Counted from the stretch's first letter, positions 41,500-50,439 are shown. The stretch: DNA of 64,000 nt from JAOPZW01 sp963803375 (GCA_963803375.1 CAWDMB010000005.1:62001-126000); one strand, 5' to 3'. Numbers and translations are program-made. The notes: generated by a model from the sequence alone, not told the origin.

Positions 41500-44032
41500 A
41501 TGCCGAACCGGAACCTCGCCCAGCGCCTCGGGCGCTGGAGCGCCCAGCATCGCCGGATCGCGATCTTCGGCTGGCTCGCGGTCGTCGTGGCCAGCGTCTT
41601 CATCGGCGCCGCGATGGGGACGCAGCACCTGGCCGACGAGGACCTCGGCAACGGCGAGTCACGCCGGGCCGACCAGAGCCTCGCCGCCGCCGGCTTCTCC
41701 GACCGCGCGACCGAGCAGGTCCTCGTCCAGGGCCGCGGCGGCGCGCTCACGGTCCGGGATCCGGCCTTCCGGGCCGGCGTCGCCGACGTCACGCGCACGC
41801 TCGCGCGCTTTCGGACGATCACCGACCTCAAGTCGCCGCTGGACCGGCGCAACGCGGGCCAGATCTCGCGCGACCGCCGCTCCGCGCTCGTGGTCTTCGA
41901 CATCAGGGGCGACTCCGACGCGGCCAAGGAGCGTGTCGGGCCGATCCTCGACGCCGTCGCCCAGGTTCAGCAGCGCCACCCGGAGCTGCGGGTCGAGGAG
42001 TTCGGTGACGCGAGCGCCGACAAGGCGCTGTCGAAGGCCTTCGAGGACGACTTCCGCAAGGCGGAGTTCCTCTCGCTGCCGGTAACGCTCGTGATCCTCG
42101 TGGTCGCCTTCGGCGCGCTGGTGGCCGCCGGCCTGCCGCTGGCGCTGGGTCTCTCGGCGGTGGCGATCACGCTCGGCCTGCTGGCGCCGGTGAGCCAGAT
42201 CTTCCCGGTCGACGAGGCGATCTCGTCGGTCATCCTGCTCGTCGGCCTCGCGGTCGGGGTCGACTACTCGATGTTCTACATTCGCCGCGAGCGCGACGAG
42301 CGGGCGGCCGGCCGGGGGCCCGAGGCCGCGCTCGACGTCGCGGCGGCCACGTCCGGGCGCGCCGTGCTCGTGTCGGGCACCACCGTGATGGTCGCGATGG
42401 CGGGGATGTACGTGACCGGCAACGCCACGTTCCAGTCGTTCGCGACCGGCACGATCATGGTCGTCGCGGTCGCCGTCGTGGGCTCCGTCACGGTGCTCCC
42501 CGCGCTGCTCTCCAAGCTCGGCGACAACGTCAACCGCGGGCGCCTGCCGCTCGTCTCGCGCCTGCACCGGGGTGGCTCGGAGTCCGGCTTCTGGGCCACC
42601 GTCGTCAACGCCGTGCTGCGCCACCCGTGGGTCTCGGTCGTCCTCGCCGGGGGACTGCTCGTCGTCCTCGCGCTGCCGACGCTGCGGCTGCACACCGCAA
42701 ACTCCGGGGTTCAGGGGCTGCCGCGCGACCTGCCCGTCATGCAGACCTACGAGCGCATCCAGACCGCCTTCCCCGGCGGGCCGCTGCCCGCGGTGATCGC
42801 GGTCAGGGCGCCGGACGCGCGCGCCCTGCGGGTGACCGCGATGATCCGCGAGCTGCGCAACCGCGCGGTGGCGACGGGTCTCATGCGCGACCCCGTCACC
42901 GTGGTCACGAGCCCCGACCGCACGGTCGCGCAGGTCAGCGTGCCGCTCGCCGGCAACGGCACGGACGACACGTCCAACCGCGCGCTGAACGTGCTGCGCG
43001 ATCGCATCATCCCGGAGACGCTCGGGCGCCTGCCCGGCGTCGAGGCGCCCGTCACGGGCCTCACGGCCGGCTCCTACGACTTCAACGCGCTCATGAAGCA
43101 ACGCGCGCCGTGGGTCTTCGTGTTCGTGCTCACGCTCGCGTTCCTGCTGCTCATGACGACGTTCCGCTCGATCGTCATCCCGGTCAAGGCGATCGTCCTC
43201 AACCTGCTCTCGGTGGCGGCGGCGTACGGCGTCCTCGTCTGGATCTTCCAGGACGGCCATCTGCAGTCGCTGCTCGGCTTCACCGCGATCGGCGGGATCA
43301 CGTCCTGGCTGCCGCTGTTCTTGTTCGTGATCCTCTTCGGGCTGTCGATGGACTACCACGTCTTCATCCTCAGCCGGGTGCGCGAGGGCCACGACCGCGG
43401 GCTGCCCGACCGAGGAGGCGGTGTCGCACGGGATCCGCTCGACGGCGGGCGTGGTGACGAGCGCCGCGATCGTCATGGTCGGCGTCTTCTCGATCTTCGC
43501 GACGCTGAGCTCGATCGACTTCAAGGAGATGGGGGTCGGCCTCGCGCTCGCGGTCCTCATCGACGCGACGATCGTGCGGGCCGTGCTGCTGCCCGCGACG
43601 ATGAAGCTCGTCGGCGACTGGAACTGGTACCTGCCGTCGTGGCTGGGCTGGCTTCCGCAGATCGCCTCGGAGGCGCCGCCGCTGGCGGTCGAGCCCGGCC
43701 GCCTCGCGATCGCCGAGCAGCGCCGCGACGGCGCCGTCTGGCTGCGCCTGTCGGGCGAGCTCGACCTCGGCACGACCGGCGCGCTCGAGGACCGCCTCGG
43801 CGCGGTCGAGGCCGAGACGCGGACGCTCGTCCTCGACCTGCGCGAGCTCGGCTTTCTGGACTCGAGCGGGATGGACGAGCTCGTGCGCGCCCACCGCCGG
43901 GCGCGCAGCGAGGGGCGCCGGCTCGTCGTCGTCGCCGACGAGGCCACGCCCGTCGCGCAGGTTCTCCACACCGCGCGGGCCGAGGACGCGCTCGAGACGG
44001 CGCCCGACCCCGGCGGGGCGGGCCTCGGATAG
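41500..44032 (+). pseudogene. MMPL/RND transporter with C-terminal STAS domain, single-base frameshift
   Basis: Coding starts at an ATG at 41500. The first 635 codons give a typical MMPL protein with SVILLVGLAVGVDYSMFYIR and FGLSMDYHVFILSRVREG. At 43405-43408 one extra base breaks the frame; removing it gives LPTEEAVSHGIRSTAGVVTS and the remaining membrane helices, for about 843 residues in all. After the last helix a 115-residue STAS domain follows: VWLRLSGELDLGTTGALE, TLVLDLRELGFLDSSGMDEL and RLVVVADEATPV. STAS domains are phospho-switches or dimerisation modules. Apart from the indel the gene looks healthy, so a sequencing error is quite possible. Confidence 0.85.
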
Positions 44033-44060
44033 CGCTCAGTCCGGGCGACGGCGGCCTTCA

Positions 44061-44921
44061 TCAATCGCGCGGCGCCGTCGCCGCGCGGCGCGTGACCCCG
44101 ATCGAGGCGACGACGACGAGGGCGACGGCCAGCGCGCCGCGCGCGGACAGGCCCTGGCCGAGGACGACGAGCCCGGCGAGCGCCGCCACCGCCGGCTCGA
44201 GCGACATCAGCACGCCGAAGACGCGGGCCGGCAGTCGGCGCAAAGCCTCGGTCTCCAGGGGGTACGGCACGACCGACGAGAACACCGCGACGGCGGCGGC
44301 GATCGCGATCGTCGTCGGGTCCAGGAGGCCGGCGCCGCCGGCGGCGAGGCCGGGGACGAGGGGGACGAGCACGCCGATGGCCATCGCCAGGGCCACCCCG
44401 TCGCGCCCCGCGAAGACCCGCCCGGCGCGCTGGGCGACGAGGATGTAGGCGGCCCAGGCGCCCGCGGCGACGAGCGCGAAGGCGACGCCGGCGGCGTCGG
44501 TCCCGCCGCCGCCGGGATCGGCGAGCAGGACGACGCCCGCGCCCGCGAGGCCCGCCCACGCGAGGTCCGCACGCCGGCGCGAGAGCGCGACGGCCACGCC
44601 GAGCGGCCCGGCGAACTCGATCGTCACCGCGACGCCGAGCGGGATGCGGTCGATCGCCTCGTAGATGCAGAGGTTCATCGTCCCCAGCACGAGCCCGAAG
44701 AGCGCCGCCAGGCGCCACGCCCGCGCGCTGCGCCCGGCGGTCCGCGGGCGCGTGACGGCGAGCAGGATGACCGCCGCCAGGGCCAGGCGCAGGAGCGCCG
44801 CGCCGGCCGCCCCGACGTCGTCGAAGAGCGTCGTGCCGACGGCGGCGCCGAGCTGCACCGACGAGATCGCCGCGAGGACGAGCGCTACGGCTTGAGGCGA
44901 TGCCCGGTCCGAAACAGCCAC
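44061..44921 (-). CDS. EamA/RhtA-type drug/metabolite transporter
   Basis: 286 residues from a GTG at 44921, which overlaps the permease gene by 37 bases; no later start keeps the first helix. Ten hydrophobic helices in two EamA repeats are visible, with MNLCIYEAIDRIPLGVAVTI in the first half and SSVVPYPLETEALRRLPAR in the second, both typical of RhtA-like threonine/homoserine exporters. It probably exports amino acids or related small molecules. It is convergent with the MMPL-STAS gene. Confidence 0.9.
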   Translation of the reverse strand: MAVSDRASPQAVALVLAAISSVQLGAAVGTTLFDDVGAAGAALLRLALAAVILLAVTRPRTAGRSARAWRLAALFGLVLGTMNLCIYEAIDRIPLGVAVTIEFAGPLGVAVALSRRRADLAWAGLAGAGVVLLADPGGGGTDAAGVAFALVAAGAWAAYILVAQRAGRVFAGRDGVALAMAIGVLVPLVPGLAAGGAGLLDPTTIAIAAAVAVFSSVVPYPLETEALRRLPARVFGVLMSLEPAVAALAGLVVLGQGLSARGALAVALVVVASIGVTRRAATAPRD

Positions 44922-45721
44922 GCGCTCCACGCCACCGTCGCCGCCGCGAGCACCGCGGTCACCCCCAGCGCGAGCACCACGCTGACGTCGGTCGTGCCCA
45001 GGAACCCGTAGCGCACCGCGCTGAGCAGGTAGAAGATCGGGTTCAGGTGGCTGATCTCGTGCCATGGGCTGGGCAGGAGGTCGACGCTGTAGAAGACCCC
45101 GCCGAGGAACGTCAGGGGCAGGATGACGATGTTCGTCACGAACGCCGTGTGGTCCCACGCGTTCGCGTAGATCCCGACGACGACGCCGAAGGACGAGAAC
45201 AGCACGAGCACCAGCGCGACGGCGAGCGCGAGCACGAGCGGATGGGCCATCGGCACCGCGATGAACGGCAGCACGCAGAGCAGCAGGCCGGCGCCGATCA
45301 GCAGCGCCCGCACGACGCCGCCGAGCGACAGCGCGAGGTTGATCTCCCACGGACGCATGGGCGCCGCGAGCACGTCGTTGAGGTAGCGGTCGAAGCGCGC
45401 CTGGAAGACCGACGCGGAGTTGTTTGCGTAGGTGGCCTGGATCATCGCCATCGTGATCAGGCCGGGGACGATGAAGACGTCGTAGTCGACCCCCTCGATC
45501 TGGCGGATGCGTCCGCCGAGCGAGAGCCCGAAGACGAGGATGAACAACAACGAGCTCAGCACGGGCGCGACGATCGTCTGCGTCCAGAGCTTGAGCACGC
45601 GCGCCGTCTCGCGAGCGCTCAGCGCGATGAGCCCGCGGTGGCGGGCCGCGAGGGCGCTCCCCGCGGACTGCCGGGCCGGGCGCGCGGCGGGGTCGTGGGA
45701 GGACCCCCGGCGGGCGCTCAC
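44885..45721 (-). CDS. ABC-2 type transporter permease (DrrB/NodJ-like)
   Basis: 278 residues from a GTG at 45721 overlapping the ATPase stop. Six helices are seen, starting with LKLWTQTIVAPVLSSLLFIL and including VFIVPGLITMAMIQATY. The late FLGGVFYSVDLLPSPW and HLNPIFYLLSAVRYGFLG are standard for ABC-2 exporters. It pairs with the ATPase at 45718 to form an export pump, often for antibiotics, lipids or polysaccharide precursors. The substrate is unknown. Confidence 0.93.
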   Translation of the reverse strand: MSARRGSSHDPAARPARQSAGSALAARHRGLIALSARETARVLKLWTQTIVAPVLSSLLFILVFGLSLGGRIRQIEGVDYDVFIVPGLITMAMIQATYANNSASVFQARFDRYLNDVLAAPMRPWEINLALSLGGVVRALLIGAGLLLCVLPFIAVPMAHPLVLALAVALVLVLFSSFGVVVGIYANAWDHTAFVTNIVILPLTFLGGVFYSVDLLPSPWHEISHLNPIFYLLSAVRYGFLGTTDVSVVLALGVTAVLAAATVAWSAWLFRTGHRLKP

Positions 45722-46449
45722 GCCGCGGCGGCCATCGCCTTGACGTACACGTCGGCCAGCGAGTCGGCCTCGTAGGCCGAGCGCAGGCCGGCCGCCGAGT
45801 CGCGCGCCAGCAACCGCCCGCCGCGGATGAGCGCGATCTCCTCGCAGAGCTCCTCGGCCTCCTCGAGGTAATGCGTGGTCAGGAGGATCGACGTGCCCTC
45901 GCCGTGCAGGCGGCGGATGTAGGCCCAGAGCTCGAGGCGCAGCTCGAAGTCCACGCCCGCGGTCGGCTCGTCGAGGATCACCAGGCGGGGCTCGTGCATG
46001 AGCGCGCGCGCGAGCAGCAGGCGCCGGCGCAAGCCGCCGCTGAGCATCGGCGCGCGCACGTCGGCCTTCGCGCGCAGGTCGAAGACGTCCATCATCTCGC
46101 CCGCCCGCCGCCGCGCCCGCGCGCGCTCCATCCCGTAGTAGCCGCCGTGGTAGAGCAGCGTCTCCTCGACGTCGAGGAAGCGGTCGAGGTTGACGTCCTG
46201 CTCGGCCAGGCCGATGAGCCGCCGGCCCTCGGGCGAGCCGTGCCGGTGGCCGAAGACGGAGATCTCGCCCGCGGTGACGCGGACGAGGTTGCAGACCGCG
46301 CTGATGAGCGTCGTCTTACCTGCGCCGTTGGGCCCGAGCAGGCCGAAGAACGCGCCGTCGGCGACGTCGAGGTCGAGCCCGTCGAGGGCGAGGAAGCGGT
46401 TGTCGTAGCGCTTCGTGAGCCCGTGGACGGACAGGGCGGCGGCGGACAT
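45718..46449 (-). CDS. ABC transporter ATP-binding protein (DrrA-like)
   Basis: 243 residues from an ATG at 46449. Walker A GPNGAGKTT, Q-loop GLAEQDVNLD, signature LSGGLRRRLLLARAL, Walker B RLVILDEPTAGVD and switch His TTHYLEEAEE are all intact. The protein is short, without the extra C-terminal domain of many DrrA proteins. It is translated first in a two-gene exporter operon. A TTGACGTT half-site lies just upstream of its start in the gap shared with merR, so MerR may also touch this promoter. Confidence 0.94.
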   Translation of the reverse strand: MSAAALSVHGLTKRYDNRFLALDGLDLDVADGAFFGLLGPNGAGKTTLISAVCNLVRVTAGEISVFGHRHGSPEGRRLIGLAEQDVNLDRFLDVEETLLYHGGYYGMERARARRRAGEMMDVFDLRAKADVRAPMLSGGLRRRLLLARALMHEPRLVILDEPTAGVDFELRLELWAYIRRLHGEGTSILLTTHYLEEAEELCEEIALIRGGRLLARDSAAGLRSAYEADSLADVYVKAMAAAA

Positions 46450-46487
46450 GACCCTTGACGTTAGCCTGCCGGTCTATGCTCGGCCCG

Positions 46488-46865
46488 ATGCGCATCGGCC
46501 AGCTTGCCGAGCGAGCGGGCGTCACGACCCGCACCGTCCGCTACTACGAGAGCCTCGGCCTCCTGGCCCCCGCGCGGCGCGAGGCCTCGCGCCATCGCCA
46601 GTACGACGAGGACGCGCTCGCGCGCCTGGCGAAGATCGACTGGCTCAAGCGAATGGGGCTCACGCTCGACGAGATCGCCGCGGTCATCCCGCTCTACTTC
46701 GGCGCCACCACGGGGCCGCGCGGGCGCCGCAAGCTCCTCGGGATCCTCGAGCGCCATCTCGCCGAGACCGACGAGCGCGTCGAGGGCCTCGTCGCCCACC
46801 GCGACGAGCTGCGCGCCGCCGTCGAGCGCCTGCACGCGACCGTCGCCGAGCCGGCGCGTCGCTGA
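46488..46865 (+). CDS. MerR family transcriptional regulator
   Basis: 125 residues from an ATG at 46488 (MRIGQLAERAGVTTRTVRYY); an upstream in-frame ATG at 46455 is less likely. The winged HTH is followed by ESLGLLAPARREASRHRQYD and a coiled coil. There are no metal-binding cysteines, so it senses something other than metals. A TATGCT box ends seven bases before the ATG. It is followed by an aldo/keto reductase whose promoter holds a perfect palindrome, and is divergent from the ABC exporter. Confidence 0.92.
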   Translation: MRIGQLAERAGVTTRTVRYYESLGLLAPARREASRHRQYDEDALARLAKIDWLKRMGLTLDEIAAVIPLYFGATTGPRGRRKLLGILERHLAETDERVEGLVAHRDELRAAVERLHATVAEPARR

Positions 46866-46918
46866 GCCTGGCGAGGGCCCGCGCGGCGCATTGCGCCGCG
46901 CCCGTGTCGACGTCGTCA

Positions 46919-46935
46919 TTGACGTTCAACGTCAA
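46919..46935 (+). promoter_or_regulatory. Perfect palindrome in the aldo/keto reductase promoter, probable MerR site
   Basis: TTGACGTT (46919-46926), C, AACGTCAA (46928-46935) is an 8-1-8 inverted repeat. Its left arm doubles as a -35 box, and an AATTAT -10 candidate (46943-46948) follows at 18 bases. The half-site TTGACGTTAG recurs at 46455-46464 between the ABC ATPase and merR, suggesting one regulator for both. Confidence 0.65.
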
Positions 46936-46956
46936 GTTCTGGAATTATGCCCCGCC

Positions 46957-47940
46957 ATGCACATCCGCACCATCGGTCCCCACGGTCCCGGCGTCGGCGC
47001 CCTCGGCCTCGGCTGCATGGGGATGTCGGAGTTCTACGGCGCCCGCGACGACGACGAGTCGATCGCGACCATCCACCGCGCGCTCGAGCTGGGCGTGACC
47101 CTGCTCGACACCGCCGACATGTACGGCCCGCACACCAACGAGGAGCTCGTCGGCCGGGCGATCGCGGGCCGCCGCGACCAGGTCGTGATCGCGACGAAGT
47201 TCGGCATCGAGCGCGACGCGCTCGACGCGACCGTGCGCGGCGTCAACGGCCGCCCGGAGTACGTCCGCCGGGCGTGCGAAGGCTCGCTGCGCCGGCTCGG
47301 CGTCGACCACATCGACCTCTACTACCAGCACCGCGTCGATCGCGACACGCCGATCGAGGAGACCGTCGGGGCGATGGCCGAGCTCGTCGGCGAGGGCAAG
47401 GTCCGCCACCTCGGGCTCTCCGAGGCGGGCGCCCAGACGCTGCGTCGCGCCTGCGCCGTGCACCAGATCACCGCGCTGCAGACGGAGTACTCGCTGTGGT
47501 CGCGCGACCCCGAGGACGAGCTCCTGCCGACCTGTCGCGAGCTCGGGATCGGCTTCGTCGCCTACTCCCCGCTGGGGCGCGGCTTCCTCTCGGGTGCGAT
47601 CCGGTCGGTCGACGACCTCGACGCCGACGACTACCGCCGCTCCTCGCCGCGCTTCCAGGGCGAGAATTTCGAGCGCAACCTCGATCTCGTGGACCGCATC
47701 GACGAGCTGGCGGGCGAGAAGGGCGTGCGCGCGTCGCAGCTCGCGCTGGCCTGGGTCCTGCACCAGGGCGACGACGTCGTCCCGATCCCCGGCACCAAGC
47801 GCCGCTCCCACCTCGAGGAGAACGTGGCAGCGACCGACATCGAGCTGACCGCCGAGGACCTGCGGCGGATCGCCGAGGCGCTGCCGCAGGCCGCCGGCGA
47901 GCGCTACCCGGAGGCGATGATGGGCTCGCTCAACGCGTAG
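46957..47940 (+). CDS. Aldo/keto reductase (AKR13-like, YakC/IolS group)
   Basis: 327 residues from an ATG at 46957, nine bases behind the -10 box. The start GPGVGALGLGCMGMSEFYG, the catalytic LLDTADMYGPHTNEELVG, the Lys in VIATKFGIERD, IDLYYQHRVDRDTPIEETVG and the cofactor site VPIPGTKRRSHLEENV are all standard for this NADPH reductase group. The preceding MerR regulator and operator suggest induction by a reactive aldehyde, drug or redox stress. No second gene follows in the operon except a decayed fragment. Confidence 0.94.
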   Translation: MHIRTIGPHGPGVGALGLGCMGMSEFYGARDDDESIATIHRALELGVTLLDTADMYGPHTNEELVGRAIAGRRDQVVIATKFGIERDALDATVRGVNGRPEYVRRACEGSLRRLGVDHIDLYYQHRVDRDTPIEETVGAMAELVGEGKVRHLGLSEAGAQTLRRACAVHQITALQTEYSLWSRDPEDELLPTCRELGIGFVAYSPLGRGFLSGAIRSVDDLDADDYRRSSPRFQGENFERNLDLVDRIDELAGEKGVRASQLALAWVLHQGDDVVPIPGTKRRSHLEENVAATDIELTAEDLRRIAEALPQAAGERYPEAMMGSLNA

Positions 47941-47948
47941 AGGCGCGC

Positions 47949-48115
47949 GTGAGCGCGCTGACCGTTCGTCGTGGCCGCTGCGCTCGAGCGCGAGCTCGCG
48001 GCGCGCCTCGCGGACGCCGACGTGCGCGTGCGGCTGCGCTGCGAGCCCGAGCTGCTCCCGGCGCCGCGCTGGTGTGCGACCACGGCCGCGTCGACGGCTG
48101 CGAGCGGCCGCAGCG
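47949..48115 (+). pseudogene. N-terminal fragment of a D-2-hydroxyacid dehydrogenase-like gene
   Basis: A GTG at 47949 opens MSALTV; after a one-base insertion another frame reads VAAALERELAARLADADVRV and CEPELLPAPRW, then a third frame gives CDHGRVDG. This is the beginning of hydroxyacid dehydrogenase-like proteins, which often read LLPPPRYPxDHxG near residue 40. Nothing of the nucleotide-binding domain remains; clpP follows at once. The assignment rests on a short motif. Confidence 0.38.
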
Positions 48116-48123
48116 CGCCTCGC

Positions 48124-48129
48124 TAGATT
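48124..48129 (+). promoter_or_regulatory. -10 box (TAGATT) of clpP, leaderless
   Basis: TAGATT ends six bases before the clpP ATG at 48136, leaving no room for a ribosome site. A -35 match is not obvious because the upstream bases belong to the decayed dehydrogenase fragment. Confidence 0.4.
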
Positions 48130-48135
48130 CAGCCC

Positions 48136-48717
48136 ATGCCCCTCGTCCCCATGGTCATCGAGCGCACGGCCCGCGGCGAGCGCGAGTACGACATCTTCTC
48201 GCGGCTGCTCAACGAGCGCATCATCTTCCTCGGCGAGGCGGTGGACGACCAGATCGCCAACCTGATCGTGGCCCAGCTCCTGCATCTGGAGTCCTCGGAC
48301 CCCGACAAGGACATCTCGCTCTACATCAACTCGCCGGGCGGCTCGATCTACGCCGGGCTGGCGATCTACGACACGATGCAATTCATCAAGCCCGACGTGC
48401 AGACGATCTGCGTCGGCGTCGCGATGTCGATGGGCTCGCTGCTGCTGACCGGCGGGGCGCCGGGCAAGCGCTTCTCGCTTCCGAACAGCCGGATCCTGAT
48501 TCATCAGCCCTCGGCCGGATTCGAGGGCCAGTCGAGCGACATCGAGATCCACGCGCGCGAGATCCTCAAGACGCGCGAGCACATCGACGAGATCTACGCC
48601 CACCACACGGGCCGGCCGGTCGAGGAGGTCACCCGCGACATGGAGCGCGACCGCTTCTTCCCACCCGAGGACGCCGTCGAGTACGGCCTCATCGACCGGG
48701 TGATCGAGCAGCACTAG
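48136..48717 (+). CDS. clpP: ATP-dependent Clp protease proteolytic subunit
   Basis: 193 residues from an ATG at 48136. The catalytic triad is complete: Ser98 in CVGVAMSMG, His123 in RILIHQP and Asp172 in MERDRFF. Other hallmarks are YINSPGGSIYAGLAIYD and the C-terminal PEDAVEYGLIDRVI. It forms a tetradecameric barrel that degrades proteins fed by ClpX or ClpC. Usually clpP precedes a second clpP and clpX; here it stands alone, so it is probably an additional ClpP copy whose partner ATPase is encoded elsewhere. Confidence 0.96.
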   Translation: MPLVPMVIERTARGEREYDIFSRLLNERIIFLGEAVDDQIANLIVAQLLHLESSDPDKDISLYINSPGGSIYAGLAIYDTMQFIKPDVQTICVGVAMSMGSLLLTGGAPGKRFSLPNSRILIHQPSAGFEGQSSDIEIHAREILKTREHIDEIYAHHTGRPVEEVTRDMERDRFFPPEDAVEYGLIDRVIEQH

Positions 48718-48852
48718 CGGTCGTGGCGGCGGGTCACCCCGGACGCCGGGGCTGCGGTGAGGCCGTCAGCAGCCGGGGCGCCGGACGCGCTCGCGCAGCA
48801 GGCGTGCGAAGGCGACCGGACGCGCGGTCATGACGCCGACGGTCGCCGGTGG

Positions 48853-49365
48853 CTACGTGCCCTGCCACGCCAGCACGAGCAGCCCGACGGCCACGACCGC
48901 GGCGACGAGCACGACGACGAGGTTCGCCGTCAGCGCCACCGAGAGCAGGCGCGCGCGATCCGGGCGAGCGCGCTCCGCCTCGGTCGGCGCCGCGACGTCG
49001 GGCGCCTGCGCGGCTGCGCCGTCGAGGATGCCGACGATCAGCGCGTTCATGCTCGTGTTCTCGCGCTCGGCCAGCCGGGCGAGCTGCGCGTGGAGCGTCG
49101 GCGGCATCCGCACGAGCAGGCGCCCGCTGTGCTTGGCCGTCGTGCGCGGCGAAGGCACGGCGCGACCCTCGGCGAGCGCGGCGCCGATCCAGTCGCCCAT
49201 CGCCGCGCGCACGGCGCCGGCCGCCTCCTCCGGCGTCGCCCCGGTCGCCTCGCAGCCCTCGAGCTCGTCCACGCGCGCGCTCCAGCCGTCGGCCTCCCGC
49301 GCCAGCGTGATCCGGTAGGGAAGCTCGAGCAGCTCCTCCTTGCGACGGCGCTCGCGCGTGGCCAT
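48853..49365 (-). CDS. HicB-like antitoxin-fold protein with ribbon-helix-helix and C-terminal membrane helix
   Basis: 170 residues from an ATG at 49365. Residues 12-75 match the HicB domain (LPYRITLAREADGWSARVDE, then LEGCEATGATPEEAA). Residues 80-115 match the C-terminal ribbon-helix-helix of HicB (GRLLVRMPPTLHAQLARLAE then NTSMNALIVGIL). The last 25 residues form one strong membrane helix (LVVVLVAAVVAVGLLVLAW). No HicA toxin is adjacent. A DNA-binding HicB tethered to the membrane is unusual and might be an orphan regulator. Confidence 0.8.
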   Translation of the reverse strand: MATRERRRKEELLELPYRITLAREADGWSARVDELEGCEATGATPEEAAGAVRAAMGDWIGAALAEGRAVPSPRTTAKHSGRLLVRMPPTLHAQLARLAERENTSMNALIVGILDGAAAQAPDVAAPTEAERARPDRARLLSVALTANLVVVLVAAVVAVGLLVLAWQGT

Positions 49366-49378
49366 AGGTCAAGCGAGC

Positions 49379-50071
49379 CTACGGTGCCGGCGCGGGGCTT
49401 ACAAGCGCAGCCTCCCCATCCAGGCAGGTGCGCAGGCGCGCGAGGGCACCGCGCAGCAGCCGCGAGACGTGCACGGGCGAGAGGCCGAGCTCGCGGGCGA
49501 CGCCGGCCTGGCTCAGGTCGCCGTAGAAGCACAGGCCGACGATCCGCCGTTCGCGCTCGTCGAGACCGCCCAGCGCGGCCAGCAGCGCGAGACGCTCGGC
49601 GACCGCCTCGCTGATGCCGTCCACGCCGGGCGCCCCGGGGTCGTCATCGGTCGGCAGCGGCCCCGGCACGGCGGCGCCGAGCACGCCCGCCGCCTCGGCG
49701 GCGGGCATCCCGGCGCGGCCCGCGAGCTCCCGCAGGCTGGGCGTGCGTCCGAGGCGCGCGAACAGCTCGCGGTCGGCGCGGCGCAGCGCGCGCCGCTGCT
49801 CCTGGACGCGGCGCGGAATGCGCACGGTGGCGCAGCGGTCGCGCAGGTGCCTGCGGATCTCTCCGAGGATGCTCGGCACGGCGTAGGCCACGAGCGTGCC
49901 GCCCCGCGCCGGGTCGAAGCGGTCGACCGCGTTGATGAGCCCGATCGCCCCGGCCTGGAAGAGGTCGTCGATCGGCTCGCCGGTGCCAGCGTAGCGGCGC
50001 GCGAGCGCCGCGACGAGCGGTAGGTGCTGCTCGATGAGGCGGTCGCGACGGTCTGGCGCGTGCTGCTCCAC
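49379..50071 (-). CDS. SigB/SigF/SigG-type alternative sigma factor
   Basis: 230 residues from an ATG at 50071. Region 2 reads IDDLFQAGAIGLINAVDRFD and TLVAYAVPSILGEIRRHLRD, region 3 is present, and region 4 has LDERERRIVGLCFYGDLSQA and VARELGLSPVHVSRLLRGA. The GEIRRHLRD motif marks the stress/sporulation group that is normally held by an anti-sigma factor. No anti-sigma or antagonist gene is adjacent; the only STAS domain in the window is on the MMPL protein at 41500-44032. It may control stress genes. Confidence 0.92.
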   Translation of the reverse strand: MEQHAPDRRDRLIEQHLPLVAALARRYAGTGEPIDDLFQAGAIGLINAVDRFDPARGGTLVAYAVPSILGEIRRHLRDRCATVRIPRRVQEQRRALRRADRELFARLGRTPSLRELAGRAGMPAAEAAGVLGAAVPGPLPTDDDPGAPGVDGISEAVAERLALLAALGGLDERERRIVGLCFYGDLSQAGVARELGLSPVHVSRLLRGALARLRTCLDGEAALVSPAPAP

Positions 50072-50439
50072 GACGCTTCACCTTAATGGCATGCTCGCGA
50101 CTCGGTTGGGTACTTCCTTAAACGATGGGCGTCGTGCCGAGGCCCGGGGGGTGTATCGACGCGATCCGCACCGGGGGTCGCCCGCCGCCGACCGGTCGCG
50201 TCGGCGGCGGGCGGGCGCTCGCCGCCCGTAAACCGCGATCACAGCGAAGCTATCGCAGCAGTATCAGGCTGCCGGAGCCCACGCCGCATGGGCACGGCCG
50301 TCGCGGCCGGCGATACTGACAGTAATATCATTGATGACGTTCACCATACTGCTTGGAGTGACACCGCCGTCAGCGTCCTCGCGGCTCCATGCCACGTCTC
50401 TGACCCTGAACAAACGTCCAGAACGCCGGATTGCGCCCG
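50072..50439. other. Long intergenic region upstream of the sigma factor with an AT-rich island
   Basis: About 370 bases without a convincing gene between the divergent sigma-factor gene and the exported-protein operon. Bases 50311-50360 are much lower in GC than anything nearby and contain the inverted repeat TACTG-A-CAGTA (50314-50324). An open frame from 50331 that reads into the next gene lacks coding character. I see nothing else. Confidence 0.5.

Noticed and set aside
41659..44718. Open frame of about 1,000 codons on the minus strand opposite the MMPL-STAS gene
   Set aside because: Antisense shadow; the plus strand encodes recognisable membrane helices and a STAS domain.
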